Numbered from the stretch's first letter, positions 44,266 through 54,242 are shown. The stretch is DNA of 64,000 nt from Protula sp. h YS-2021 (GCA_949752745.1 OX457034.1:2576646-2640645), one strand, 5' to 3'. Numbers and translations are program-made. The notes: generated from the letters alone by a model not told the origin.

Positions 44266-45045
44266 TTGGCATGTTTCTTCCATGGAGGGAAAAAAAACGA
44301 TGGTTTGTTCCGGGTTTTTTCCCATGGGGAAGAAATACTTTCTTCCCTCCAATTTCAGGGAAGAAATGGAAGAAACCTTAAAAGGTGTAATATTTGGAAT
44401 TTGTTTCAAATAATTTGCTTGAACTGCACTCAGAGTAATTCTTAAATAGGTGCGAATTCACACATCAAACTTCTAACTGATAAATTGGATCAATAGGGAT
44501 TAGATAAACGGTCGTGTTTCAATGTGTGTTGGAAAGCTGGGGAGGCTGCAATATAGTCTGAGTACTTTTGGTCAAGTGTTTAAACTTTGACTTTGTGTAT
44601 GAGAATTAGTGTATCATTTTGTTTGCTCTTAATGTGCCAGTGAAAACAAAAGACAAAGGCTGTGTATACCTTAAATGGGGGTTAAGTATTACGATTAAAC
44701 GGGGGTGATAAGAAAAGGGTCTTGCGGAAGCACATTTGCAAAGCACATGGTATAAGGTCATTATTTGTTCATTGTGTTTTGGTGTTACCATGTATTTTTT
44801 TTCGTTTGTTTTTTTTTTCGTTATTTTGTATGATAGTACAATAGAACACAATAAGTATTGGTTCTGTAAAATCAATAAATAGATAGTACGTCGCATTGAT
44901 GTCTTTTTGACAAAGTAGGTTTCTTCCAATTTTCTTCCTTTTCTTCCGGGAAGAAAGGTATTTCTTCCCGTTTCTTCCCAGTTTCTTCCCTATTTTTTCC
45001 AGTGAAGGGAAGAAATACCTTTCTTTCCCGGAAGAAAGCCATCAT
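44266..45045. mobile_element. Candidate element with TTCTTCC-rich inverted ends
   Basis: The left ~110 bp (TTTCTTCCATGGAGGGAA ... GGAAGAAACC) and right ~120 bp (GGTTTCTTCC ... CCGGAAGAAAGCCAT) are inverted, both full of TTCTTCCC/GGGAAGAA. Between them is unrelated AT-rich DNA. Flanked on both sides by members of the 230-bp repeat family. No protein, no clear target duplication. Confidence 0.4.
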
Positions 45046-45054
45046 ATACATTCA

Positions 45055-45165
45055 CTCATATATATAACCCTAAAATACGACTTTTGGAGACCATAAACAG
45101 AACATGCCAACATAGGGAGAGCTTTTTTATATCTTAAGCAGGGCTTGAAATTAATTCTTTTGGGA
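45055..45165. repeat. 230-bp repeat family fragment and left flank of Polinton copy 2
   Basis: AACCCTAAAATACGACTTT...GAGACCATA matches 44,118-44,160 and, in reverse, the units near 32,960 and 33,190. Confidence 0.6.
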
Positions 45166-45171
45166 GGTAGC
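45166..45171. other. Left target-site duplication of Polinton copy 2 (GGTAGC)
   Basis: Identical to the six bases at 59848-59853 immediately outside the right end. Fixes the termini of copy 2. Confidence 0.95.
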
Positions 45172-45420
45172 AGTAGGGGGAAAACGCCGGTTCTGGCTCA
45201 CTTTGTGACGTCATACCCCCCTAGCCGGCAGTCAGGACCCCCCCAGTGGGACCCCCCTAGTGAGGACCCCCCGTGAGGACCCCCCTAGTGAGGACCCCCC
45301 GTGAGGACCCCCCAGTGAGAACCCCCCTAGTGAGGACCCCCTGTGAGGACCCCCTAGTGAGGACCCCCTAGTGAGAACTCCCCCCTACCCCTAGTGAGGA
45401 CCCCCCGTGGGGACCCCCCT
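45172..45420 (+). repeat. Left terminal inverted repeat, Polinton copy 2
   Basis: AGTAGGGGGAAAACGCCGG, GGCTCACTTTG, TGACGTCA (45206-45213), then CCCCCCTAGCCGGCAGTCAGG and about ten GTGAGGACCCCCCTA-like short repeats. The outer 75 bp match the right end base for base or nearly so; the inner C-rich part matches only in style. Confidence 0.9.
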
Positions 45421-45655
45421 CTTTTACCTAAAATTGCGATAACTTTCGTTATAGTTGACCGATTTACATGAAAATTTCATCATTTGATTCAGTTTTATAT
45501 GTAGTTTCAACATAGTCATGGGCTAGTTGCACCGACGGCTGTATGCATTTTTTGTCGCATGCCGCCATTTTAACTTAAAACTGGGATAACTTTCGTTATA
45601 GTTGACCGATTTACATGAAAATTTCACTGTTTTATTCAGTTTAGTTTAAATTCTG
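45421..45655. repeat. Subterminal repeats, copy 2 integrase end
   Basis: Two units of the family also seen at 23,230-23,600 and 58,975-59,470: AACTTTCGTTATAGTTGACC, ATTTACATGAAAATTTCA, ATTCAGTTT, GCCGCCATTTTAA. Confidence 0.85.
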
Positions 45656-45719
45656 CTAAGTCAACAATGTTAACAAGTTTGAACAAGTTACCCATCATAT
45701 TTTGATTACATCAAAGTGG

Positions 45720-45727
45720 TATAAATA
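45720..45727 (+). promoter_or_regulatory. TATA box at the integrase end of copy 2
   Basis: TATAAATA after ACATCAAAGTGG, 36 bases before ATG 45756. The upstream context matches the AGTGG-TATA pattern at the polymerase ends. Confidence 0.6.
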
Positions 45728-45755
45728 CATGTGTGACGAGAAAAAATCATTCACA

Positions 45756-46184
45756 ATGTCATCATTGCTTCTTCATCGATGTGTAGAGACCATGGATGAC
45801 GTCTTCAAAGTAAATTGTGCTGACTGGGTGTTTTCAAAGCTTCCTGCTTTTGAATCGGATTGGATGTTACAAGTGAAGAATTTGCATCAGCATTGGGAAG
45901 CGGTTGGAAAGAAGATTCCAAGAGATCGTTTCATGCACTCATTTCTATGCGAATGTGAAGAACTGCATTTGCCATTAACTTACGACATTGATTCAGCATT
46001 TATCAACGCGAATACAATTTGGGCAGTTGAGCTCATGTTAGATGTGGCCGCAAGAATTATTTTACATTATGATGATGATGTTCTATCGACGACGAAAGTA
46101 TCAGAGCTTGTTCGATTCAACCATGGACGAGTTGAAGTGAATTCAAAATTTTGCAAGATGCTTGCTGGGTATAGTTGGGTATAA
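45756..46184 (+). CDS. DSA-motif protein, 142 residues
   Basis: Orthologue of 22537-22977. Start taken at ATG 45756; an upstream TTG in frame lies before the TATA box and cannot be used. Conserved VFSKLPAFE, YDIDSAFINANTIWA, AARIIL.YDDDV and LVRFNHGRVEVNSK. Intact. Its last codons Trp-Val-TAA run into the TATA box of the next gene; the C-terminus before that is shorter than in copy 1. Function unknown. Confidence 0.7.
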   Translation: MSSLLLHRCVETMDDVFKVNCADWVFSKLPAFESDWMLQVKNLHQHWEAVGKKIPRDRFMHSFLCECEELHLPLTYDIDSAFINANTIWAVELMLDVAARIILHYDDDVLSTTKVSELVRFNHGRVEVNSKFCKMLAGYSWV

Positions 46185-46188
46185 AAGG
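46180..46188 (+). promoter_or_regulatory. TATA box overlapping the stop of the first gene, copy 2
   Basis: TATAAAAGG; the stop TAA of the DSA-motif gene is at 46182-46184. Precedes ATG 46224 by 36 bases. Confidence 0.65.
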
Positions 46189-46223
46189 GAGTGGACTCAC
46201 AGGTATCATTTCATTGTGCAGCC

Positions 46224-46836
46224 ATGGAGTAGACAAGCAGCTTTAAAATTAGTGCAAACTTAACCATTACTGTGGAGCATGGAGAATTTGGACCATTTCT
46301 TCGCATCACACGTGGAGAGAGATGGTGTGCTTATTCACCATCTTTGTGGAAGATTATATGCCAAAGCTTGAAAAATCTACGTGACATTGGCTTCAAACTG
46401 TACTTAACAGAAACGAAGTGGCTTGAAGTCATTTCATACTTGGATATGCGCTATGTGAGTTTTGTGCATACATCACTGTCTGAAGGGAAAGAATATACGC
46501 GTTACATCAACATGAATGACGGAGAATGGGAGACATTGCTTCAGGAGATGGATGACATTAACTCAGCCCTAGGTACGGAATGTCATGTCATCACTCCTAT
46601 CAAGCTGCAAAAGGATGGTCGAATGCTGGTGTCAAAACTATCCAAGAAAAGGCTGGCTGAAGTGCAATTGGAGAACATGAATGTGCAAAATCAACTTGGA
46701 CTTACCTGTGACTATTGCGGTGCCTACGGATATGCTGAGGATTATGATTGCCACTGCCAAGTACAATTGCAAGTTGTGTGAACCTGACAACTTCTGCAAC
46801 AAGTGCGGAGTACTTAAAGTCTGTGAAGCAAAGTAA
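46224..46836 (+). pseudogene. PC4-like plus zinc-ribbon protein, broken at both ends
   Basis: Orthologue of 21822-22448. TAG stands at codon 3 (46230-46232), where copy 1 has two other codons. The middle is open from about 46272 to 46781 and keeps the Trp at which copy 1 has a stop. Near 46,760 two bases are missing inside the Cys/His cluster, so the last zinc-ligand part (ending at TAA 46834-46836) is out of frame. The two copies are thus damaged at different points. Confidence 0.75.
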
Positions 46837-46860
46837 AAAGTCATAAGACACTGAAGCAAA

Positions 46861-47157
46861 ATGGACGCATGTTTTAAAAAGGCTTATGTTGACTTGATGA
46901 TTGCTAAACTTGCCTGCTGTGGCACTCCAGACTATCAACTTTATCATTTAGACGTTTTTTGGGATGTTATGCATCGTAGTCTTGATGTGATTGAGCTACA
47001 TTCAAGATTTCTTGGAGAATGTCATAAAAGTGGAATGGAAGATTCTGACTTTGACTTTGATTCTGCGCTTTATTCTGCCCGCACTGATGTGGAAGTATAT
47101 TTCACCGTGGTTGATTATTTGAGAGATTGCTGCAAAGAAGAGGACATGTCAGAATAA
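46861..47157 (+). CDS. DSA-motif protein, 98 residues
   Basis: Orthologue of 21468-21797 with MDACFKKAYVDLMIAKLACC, the LDVFWDVMHRSLDVIEL helix and FDFDSALYSA. It ends KEEDMSE and lacks the Glu run of copy 1. Intact. Unknown function. Confidence 0.7.
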   Translation: MDACFKKAYVDLMIAKLACCGTPDYQLYHLDVFWDVMHRSLDVIELHSRFLGECHKSGMEDSDFDFDSALYSARTDVEVYFTVVDYLRDCCKEEDMSE

Positions 47158-47168
47158 ACAAAGACAAC

Positions 47169-47603
47169 ATGGAGAATCTTGTACTATTTAGCGGTCACAA
47201 GGACGTTCTTTCAAACATGTTTCCAACACGACTTGAAAAGTATGGATATGTGTTCAACTCAAGTGAAGCTTTGTATCAATATGAGAAAGCAGTTTTTCAT
47301 CACCGCCAAGATATTGCTTCAACCATTGCTTCATGTAGAAATGGATATGAAGCAAAACGTATTGCTAAAGTAATAAAGCCATGTCCGTTATGGCATACAG
47401 TGAAGAGAAGCAAAATGCAAGATGTTTTACAAGTCAAATGGAATCAGTGTGTATTGTTTCGCAACAAGTTAAAAGAATGTAAAGACAAAACTTTAGTTGA
47501 AGCAACGTATGATCATTGGTGGGGAGCTGGTGTGAAACAATTGTCATCTCCTTCATATCCTGGTCAGAATATTATGGGAAAGTTGTTAGAAATGTTGCGA
47601 TGA
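47169..47603 (+). CDS. NADAR-family (YbiA/DUF1768-like) protein
   Basis: 144 residues from ATG 47169, 12 bases after the previous stop; an earlier GTG/TTG start would overlap that gene. All NADAR landmarks of the copy 1 protein are kept: FSGHKDVLSNMFP, NSSEALYQYEKA, KMQDVLQVKW, ATYDHWWGAG, PGQNIMGKLLE. Differences lie in non-motif positions. It is intact although several neighbours are broken. Predicted to act on ADP-ribose- or riboflavin-type N-glycosidic bonds; target unknown. Confidence 0.85.
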   Translation: MENLVLFSGHKDVLSNMFPTRLEKYGYVFNSSEALYQYEKAVFHHRQDIASTIASCRNGYEAKRIAKVIKPCPLWHTVKRSKMQDVLQVKWNQCVLFRNKLKECKDKTLVEATYDHWWGAGVKQLSSPSYPGQNIMGKLLEMLR

Positions 47604-47664
47604 GACTTTTCATTATCTTATCAAACGTCATGGTGTTTTTAGCAAATATATGACCATGTAAAGG

Positions 47665-47943
47665 ATGGATGTAGAAACATGTTTCAAGAACAAGTTTGTG
47701 GACTATATGATAAGTGAACTAGCACGTTTTGGAACTGTTGAACAACAACTGGAACACTTCGACATCTATTGGGAACTTGCTCATTCCATGCTGAACTTGT
47801 TACACTTGCGTAAGGATTTCATCAAAGAGTCAAACATTGCTGGAGCTGAGGAGTTTGATGTGGAAGCAGCATATCACTTTGCTCGATTTGATCCAAGACT
47901 GTTTGATGAAGTGAGAGAGTGGTTAATCTACATTGCAGTATAA
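47665..47943 (+). CDS. DSA-family paralogue present only in copy 2, 92 residues
   Basis: MDVETCFKNKFVDYMISELA, a LEHFDIYWELAHSMLNLLHL helix and FDVEAAYHFARFDPRLFDEV parallel the protein at 46861-47157 step by step, so it is a tandem duplicate. The corresponding 150 bases of copy 1 (20,685-20,834) do not contain it. Its TAA overlaps the next ATG by one base (TAATG). Confidence 0.65.
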   Translation: MDVETCFKNKFVDYMISELARFGTVEQQLEHFDIYWELAHSMLNLLHLRKDFIKESNIAGAEEFDVEAAYHFARFDPRLFDEVREWLIYIAV

Positions 47944-48272
47944 TGACAGACGTTACATTGAGACAATATATTGTGCAAAAAACGTATTGTGAAGAAATGT
48001 TATTAGCTGTAAAAAAGTTTGCATGTTTAGTATGCCCTGCTTGTCAACATGAAGAGTGTTCAGAACATACTTGTCATTCTGCATGTGTCTATTCATACTT
48101 GAATGAAGCTAAATATTATATTCATTTAGATAAAGTGTTAGAGAATGCAAATCAACGTTGTGAAAAATGTGGTTTAGATGCTATTACATTAGATGAATTA
48201 AGGAGTTGGTTAGTGTTCACTGAAGACAAATGGTCTCCAGTTATTCACACCATTGTATCAATACTTGATTGA
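47943..48272 (+). CDS. Cys-rich zinc-binding-like protein, 109 residues
   Basis: MTDVTLRQYIVQK, then CLVCPACQHEECSEHTCHSA with further CxxxC, later QRCEKCGLDAITLDELRSWL. Two Cys/His groups suggest one or two zinc sites; the C-terminal part is helical. Not recognised as a named family. Intact here and frameshifted in copy 1. It sits directly before the integrase promoter. Confidence 0.7.
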   Translation: MTDVTLRQYIVQKTYCEEMLLAVKKFACLVCPACQHEECSEHTCHSACVYSYLNEAKYYIHLDKVLENANQRCEKCGLDAITLDELRSWLVFTEDKWSPVIHTIVSILD

Positions 48273-48274
48273 GT

Positions 48275-48282
48275 TATAAAAT
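48275..48282 (+). promoter_or_regulatory. TATA-like box before the integrase gene, copy 2
   Basis: TATAAAAT at the stop region of the Cys-rich gene, 38 bases before the integrase ATG (48320), same distance as in copy 1. Confidence 0.45.
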
Positions 48283-48319
48283 AAAAAGTGTTCTGTTGAG
48301 AAGTGCTTTTTCATTCATC

Positions 48320-49418
48320 ATGTCGACGTGGAAAGACTACTTAACCAATATTTACTTCAAACCTGGACAACCTGGGGCAGTTGCTGGTTCTTACAAACTT
48401 TATCACATCTTAAAAAACACGATCAACCAGTCACTCATTCCCAAGTGAACAAATGGTTACAGGATCAAGATGCCTTCAGTTTACTACAGCCTGTAAAATA
48501 TAGGTTTAAAAGGCAACGTGTCATCACACGTGGAATTGATGACATGTGGGATATTGATTTAGCTGACATGGGAAACATAGCTCCCTATAATGATGACACC
48601 CGCTTTTTATTGGTTGTCATTGATGTGTTTTCCAAATATTTATGGGTGCAACCAGTACCTAATAAATCACATACCAGTGTCATAGAAGCCTTTCAAAAGA
48701 TTTTTCATGAAACACAACGAAGACCACGAACTCTAAGGTCAGATAAAGGAACTGAATTTAAAAACAGATGGGTAAAAGCATTTTTGAAGAAGGAGGGAAT
48801 ACATGTCTATACAACAAAGAATGAAACCAAAGCCAACTTTGCCGAGAGAGTCATTCGTACTCTAAAGGGAATGATGTATCGATATTTCCTACATAATCAA
48901 ACGTATCGCTATTTGGACATCCTTCCAGGCTTAGTGTATAATTACAACCATAGACCTCATGGCTCCCTCCCTAATAAGTATGCTCCAGCAGATATTCGTA
49001 AAGACATCGAATCCAAAGTGTGGAAGTATATGTATGTAGAGAAATTGAAATTGAAACCAAAGAAAAAAAACCTTACAAATTTAAAATTGGTGATCAGGTG
49101 CGCATTTCCCACATGAAATATGTATTTCAACGAGATTATCATATAAAGTGGACGCAAGAAGTCTTCATTATCACACATCGTTGTAAGAAGCAAGGAATAC
49201 ACTTATATCGTGTGAAAGACTTTTTAGACGAGGATATTGATGGATATTTCTATAAAGAAGAACTGCAGAAAGTAACAAAAGATATTGAATCTGTGTACAG
49301 AATTGAAAAGGTGTTGAAAATACGAAGAAGACGAGGTGTTAAAGAATTAATTGTGAAGTGGTTAGGTTGGCCAAAGAAGTTTAACAGTTGGGTGAAAGAA
49401 ACGGATATTCGAAAATGA
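48320..49418 (+). pseudogene. Retrovirus-type integrase with chromodomain, two frameshifts
   Basis: ATG 48320 (MSTWKDYLTN). Catalytic Asp in WDIDLADM, Asp in RSDKGTEF and Glu in NFAERV are present. A SH3-like KFKIGDQVRI part and a C-terminal chromodomain (YRIEKVLKIRRRRG, then IVKWLGWPKK and WVKETDI) follow. One base is missing in an A run near 48,412-48,418 and another in an A run near 49,068-49,076, so three frames are used. Both are homopolymers, hence possible sequencing errors. The TGA overlaps the ATPase ATG (ATGA). Confidence 0.9.
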
Positions 49419-50074
49419 AGCATCCATTCACATGTTTGGTCTCTGGACCTACAGGCAGTGGAATAACGTCTCTAGTTAGAGAAATTCTAGAACAAAAGTT
49501 AATTAAACCCTCACCAAAAACCATTTTATGGCTCTATGCAGCAGATCAACCTTTATACAAGGGAATGAAGGATGTGGAATTTTACCAAGGCATTCCAGAT
49601 GCCATTGAAGAGCGTTTTAACCCGAAAACACCAAACTTACTCATCATTGCTGACTTAATGACCAAATGTCATAGTGACGAGCGTATGACACGTCTCTTTA
49701 GTGTTGGCAGCAGTCATCAAAATCTAAGCATTATTTTTATTGTGCATAATTTGTTCCATCATGGTAGAGAAATGCGAAATATTAGTTTGAATACACATTA
49801 CATCATTCTGTTTAAAAATCCTAGAGACAGTCAACAAATAAGTACATTAGCGCGACAAATGTATCCTGGAAAATCTCAATTTCTCATAGAAGCCTATCAA
49901 GATGCTACGTGCAAACATCATGGCTATTTATTCATTGACTTGAAGCCGAAGACGAATGATCAACTACGTATTCGTACAGGCATTTTACCAAAAGATACAC
50001 ATTACGTATATGTTGATAAAGTAGCGTATAAACAAGAACCAAGTCACTTGACCATTCGCAGCCAAGATGTCTAA
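49415..50074 (+). CDS. FtsK/A32-type packaging ATPase with altered Walker A
   Basis: 219 residues. The P-loop reads GPTGSGITS: position 17, the invariant Lys of GxxGxGK[TS], is Ile (codon 49463-49465). The Walker B strand is NLLIIADLM with a single Asp (residue 80), where such ATPases usually have two acidic residues. The rest (FSVGSSHQNLSIIFIVHNLF, the sensor-like NTHYIILFKNPRD) is typical of Polinton genome-packaging ATPases. The ORF is open but ATP binding is probably lost. The end overlaps the start of the basic protein by eight bases. Absent from copy 1. Confidence 0.88.
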   Translation: MKHPFTCLVSGPTGSGITSLVREILEQKLIKPSPKTILWLYAADQPLYKGMKDVEFYQGIPDAIEERFNPKTPNLLIIADLMTKCHSDERMTRLFSVGSSHQNLSIIFIVHNLFHHGREMRNISLNTHYIILFKNPRDSQQISTLARQMYPGKSQFLIEAYQDATCKHHGYLFIDLKPKTNDQLRIRTGILPKDTHYVYVDKVAYKQEPSHLTIRSQDV

Positions 50075-50375
50075 ACGTATTCAAGCGAATAAACCTTTTC
50101 TTCATTTGCTCGCACGCAGCGGGTCCAAACGACGTAAATCCTTGTTACAACAAGATACTAAGGAGGAATGAGCTAGCTTGTTTGAAATTTGTTTGAATAT
50201 ATTGCGAGGACATTTACCCTTAAGCTCAAAAAGGTATAAGGAATTCAAGCGTGAACGTCATACCCTACGCACACTGCCAGATAAGAAGATATCACTGCAA
50301 AGAAAAAAGAAGTTGGTTAATCAGAAAGGAGGATTCATTGGAGCTATTGCTAAATTTGTTAGCTCAGTTTGTTAA
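50067..50375 (+). pseudogene. Small basic virion-type protein, internal stop
   Basis: Orthologue of 18854-19180. TGA at 50169-50171 replaces a Leu codon of copy 1 (KEE-stop). The 3' end has a duplicated TTGTTAGCTCAGTTT-type segment that replaces the hydrophobic PLLAKLLLK end. Two independent lesions. Confidence 0.75.
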
Positions 50376-50401
50376 CCTTTGTTAGCTCAGTTGCTGTTAA
50401 A

Positions 50402-51153
50402 ATGAAACATACTATGAAAATGGTCCTCATTCCTGAATATGAATATAAAATGTTGTTAGAAAAGAAGGGAAAAGATGGTGAAATCAAATCGAAAGTGAAT
50501 AAACTTTTACGTGAAAAACGCACTCGTGAAAAGGCAATAGAAAAGGCTCAAGTTCTTGGACGTCATTTACGAACAATTCAATCACAACAACAAAAGTCTG
50601 TTACATTATCCAAAGTAGAAAAATCAGAAAAGTCCCAACAGTTTCTAACCCATTTTCAACCTATTTATCATGTAAAACTAACACAACTTCTAGCGGAACT
50701 GAAGAAATATGGTACGAGATGGACAGATAAAAATGAACTTGTTTTAAAAGCGGGTACTCTCATTCCATATTCCAACATTATTGTATTGTTGAAAGAAGCA
50801 TTGATTTCTACAAGAAGAAAAGAACGACGAAAACCACCACATGGTTGGAAGCAGTTTATTGAGGAAATTGTAGACGCTAATATTCCCAAAACTGTTTTTG
50901 GTAAAACGACAACTCGTGAAGATATTACAAAAGAGATACAACAACGTCAACAAAGGTTGTTTCCAGAAGGATGGGAAACGTTTTAACACGGATGAAAGAG
51001 TTATGGTGCTGTTGTAAAGAAAATGGAAATACTATTCCTGTAAAAATTAGGTGTGTCAGTGCTTGTTGTCAAGGAGAAGTAGTAGATACCAATGTAGATA
51101 GCAATTTAGACGACAATGTAGACAGCAATGGAGATGACGAGTGTCAAACATGA
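50402..51153 (+). pseudogene. Conserved Polinton protein with Cys-cluster tail, one frameshift
   Basis: First 194 residues open from ATG 50402: VLIPEYEYKMLLEKKGKDGE, a basic helical region, HFQPIYHVKLTQLLAELKKY, ISTRRKERR, VDANIPKTVF and FPEGWETF. Then the frame shifts (near 50,983) into ELWCCCKENGNTIPVKIRCV and SACCQGE with an Asp/Asn-rich tail ending at 51153. The tail differs from the His-rich one in copy 1. Unknown function. Confidence 0.75.
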
Positions 51154-51207
51154 AGTAATGTATAGACACATCTAGTTAATCTACATCACACAAACGATTT
51201 AGTCATC

Positions 51208-51954
51208 ATGGAGTCAACAAGTTTTTATATAACTTTACCTAGCAATGCTAGTTTGAACTATTATCCTACTAATAAGGCGTCTACTTATCAAATTTGTTTA
51301 CCTCGTACAATATATTTGAACGGAAAGTATGAAGTAGCTTTAGCTGAAATTCAATGCCCACACACATGGACGACAATGAGGCCAGGAATAGACTATACCC
51401 TTCATTATCGATCATCATCAGATGTATTTTATCCAGTTTATATTCCATATGGTTACTACAGATCTATACCTGAAATATGTACTGCAATAAATGCAGAATT
51501 ACAAAAATCTATTAATGCGAACCCTATTAGGTTAAGGTATGATAAAATTAGTCGAAAAGTTTCTCTTATTTTAAGAGATGATTATGATATTGTCTTTTCT
51601 ACTGGATTAGCTGAGATTTTAGGATTTAAACCAGATACATGATATAAAGAATCTGATTCTGCTGAACATCAATCTGATGTGAAACATGGATTTTATACAC
51701 TTTATGTGTACTGTAGTATTTGTGAGCCACAAATAGTTGGAGATTATTATGTTCCTTTACTACATTCTGTTCCCATTGAAGGGTATGATGGTGATATTAT
51801 TATGAAAACTTATGAAGAACCTCATTACGTCACTGTAAACACATCCAAATTTGACACAATAGAAATGAATATTAAGGATGACACAGGTCATAATGTGTCA
51901 TTTCAAACTGGGAAAGTGATATGTAAACTTCATTTTCGACCAAAAGCATTATGA
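51208..51954 (+). pseudogene. Penton-like minor capsid protein, internal stop
   Basis: Orthologue of 17316-18077: MESTSFYITLPSNASLNYYP, YLNGKYEVALAEIQCPHTW, IPYGYYRSIPEIC, ending CKLHFRPKAL. TGA at 51640-51642 occurs exactly at the Trp of PDQW in copy 1. The remaining 104 codons are open. Its TGA overlaps the next ATG. Confidence 0.85.
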
Positions 51955-52307
51955 AAGCATATAGACACGATCCGTCTGCATATCGCAACCATTTTGTTCG
52001 TCAAGTGGGAGCGGAATTACCAGGATTTAAAGGAGCACGAATACAGTATGGAGATGGTATTGGTTCAATATTGGGATCATTGGCTCGCAAAGCTATTCCA
52101 CTGCTTAAGGCAGGGGCTAAAATCGTTGCACCACATCTTAAAAAGGCTGCAAAAGATGTTGCGAAAGATGTTACAGGCCGAGTAGCACAACGTGTCATTG
52201 GTGATGTGTTAGGAGGACAAAAGAGAGCACAACCTGCAAAACCTGTCAGAAGGCGAAAGGCAGCTAAACGGATAACATCAACAAAATATAAGAAAGATAT
52301 TTTTTAA
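51951..52307 (+). CDS. GIG-motif minor virion protein candidate, 118 residues
   Basis: Orthologue of 16975-17319, intact: YGDGIGSILGSLARKAIPLL, VAPHLKKAAKDVAKDVTGRV and a basic tail, with four additional residues (VIGDVLG region). The intact state in both copies suggests either recent insertion or chance. Confidence 0.75.
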   Translation: MKAYRHDPSAYRNHFVRQVGAELPGFKGARIQYGDGIGSILGSLARKAIPLLKAGAKIVAPHLKKAAKDVAKDVTGRVAQRVIGDVLGGQKRAQPAKPVRRRKAAKRITSTKYKKDIF

Positions 52308-52309
52308 TC

Positions 52310-53682
52310 ATGTCTTTAATTCATAATCATTCTTGTGAATGCAGTCTTTCTCCATTAGAATGGTTTCACATACCACCAACGCAAACTGCTGTAGAAAAAA
52401 GTTATAATGTGGACTATCAACCACTCACTACCATTAGAGAGGGCGCTCCAATAGAATTCTACATTCCTGCGAGTACAGAAGAATATCTCGATTTAAAGAA
52501 CAGTAGACTTCATATTGTATGTCGCATTGTAAAAGCTGATGGAACACCATGTGATGTAGATGATAATGTATCATGTATCAATGATTTGTTTAATGGGTTA
52601 TGGTCCAATATTGAATTGTTTTTAATGATCGTTTGGTATCACATAGTAACAATACCCATGGTCATACCAGCATCATATCTCATCTCATTCATGACTCGGA
52701 AGGAAGTCTCCATTCTGAGCGCTCTATGCGTCTCATCTATAAAGATACTGCTGGGTCAATGAATAGTCATGAGGTGAAAAGAGCTAATCATGAAAGATAT
52801 GTAGCAGGTTTTCATGTAAATGTTGAGGGTGGTGAGGTAGCTCTGCAGGGAAATAATGGTTTACATAATCGTTATTTGTATACACGTCTAGGCCGTGAGT
52901 TTACGCTTACAGGCGGTTTAAGAGTAGATTTGTTTGAGCAAGATCGCTATCTTCCAAATGGTATTAGTATAAAATTACGTTTACATAGACAAAAAGATGA
53001 ATATGTATTAATGGCTGCAAATAATGGTTACAAAGTAGAAGTGAGAGATGCGTTTTTAACCATTCGCAAAGTGAGGGTTAGTCCAGGTATTCAGTTAGGA
53101 CATGCAGATGCATTGATGAAAAGTCCAGCTAAGTTTATTATTACTAGAAAAGAGTGTAAAGTGTTAGCTATTCCAGCTGGATTTCAATCTTGTGTGAAAG
53201 ATAACATCTTTTTAGGCCAATTACCCAAACGTATTGTCATTGGACTGGTTCATAATGAAGCCTTTGCTGGAACAGTAATGAGAAATCCATACAATTTTGA
53301 TCATTTTCTTCTTAACTATATGCAGCTTTACACGGATGGTGAACCAGTCCTATCTAAACCTCTCAAACTTGATATAAATCGAGGCAAATATCTTGATGCT
53401 TTTGAAACGCTTTACAAATCGTTTGATAGATTGAATGGTGAGAAAAGTTCCAGTATAAAACGGGAAGATTGGCCTAGAGGTTATGCTTTATTTTCGTTTG
53501 ACTTAACACCTGATTATGATGGTGATGATCATTTTGTCCTTATCAAGCATGGGAATTTGCGACTAGAAATGAATTTTGCTGGTGCCTTGCAAAATACAGT
53601 CAATGTTATAGTGTATGCTGAATTTGATAACATTGTTGAAATAAGTGCAAATCGTAGCATTCAATTCGACTACCAGTCATGA
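52310..53682 (+). pseudogene. Major capsid protein, one frameshift
   Basis: Orthologue of 15598-16971 over its full length. One base is missing near 52,622-52,628 inside the ELFLNDR strand (TTTTTAATG context), shifting the N-terminal 105 codons out of frame with the remaining 349. Otherwise open, with the same TPDYDGDDHF and LRLEMNFAG segments. ATGA overlap with the protease start. Confidence 0.88.
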
Positions 53683-54116
53683 ATACGAAGCAGATAGAAG
53701 CCCATCCTATCCCATGATGCCGCGACAAAAGACTTGTTTCAAGGTGTGTTTTCCATGGACCAATTACCATCTTTACAACGCGGTGCCTATGTCATCAACA
53801 CAGACGATCATGATGAGCCAGGAGAGCATTGGGTGGCAGTATATTATGACAAAGACCCTGCAGAATATTTTGACTCTTATGGACTTTTACCTATAGACAG
53901 TCGTTTGAATAAGTTTATAAGTTTCATTTCATTTATAATTCAGTTCCATTACAAACACCGATATCATCTACATGTGGATTTTATTGTGTGTATTATATAA
54001 TTCAAAGAGCTCGAGGACATAGTCCTTTTGAAATCATTGATGTATTAAGAAGAAGTGATGGTGATTTTGTTGTAAAGGATTTTGTATATAGGCATTATAA
54101 GCCATTATTTTATTGA
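53679..54116 (+). pseudogene. Adenain-like cysteine protease, two frameshifts
   Basis: Starts MNTKQIEA at 53679; an extra base near 53,706-53,712 shifts the frame to that of GVFSMDQLPSLQRGAYVINT and GEHWVAVYYD (His and Asp regions kept). A second shift near 53,915-53,945 moves the Cys motif (SSTCGFYCVYY region) to another frame, ending TGA 54114-54116. About 70 bp after the end is a partial duplication of the last codons (54,145-54,190). Confidence 0.85.
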
Positions 54117-54242
54117 TGTTATATTAGTGAAGTAGTTGGTAATTGTAAAGGGTTTTGTATATAGGCATTATAAACCATTCTTTTATTGATGATGTATTCG
54201 TTGTATTAGTTGGTAATTGTGAATTGTATTATGAATATTGTA

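Noticed and set aside
51208..51954. TGA read as tryptophan (alternative genetic code)
   Set aside because: TGG is used for most Trp codons and TGA also ends several ORFs; decay explains the pattern.
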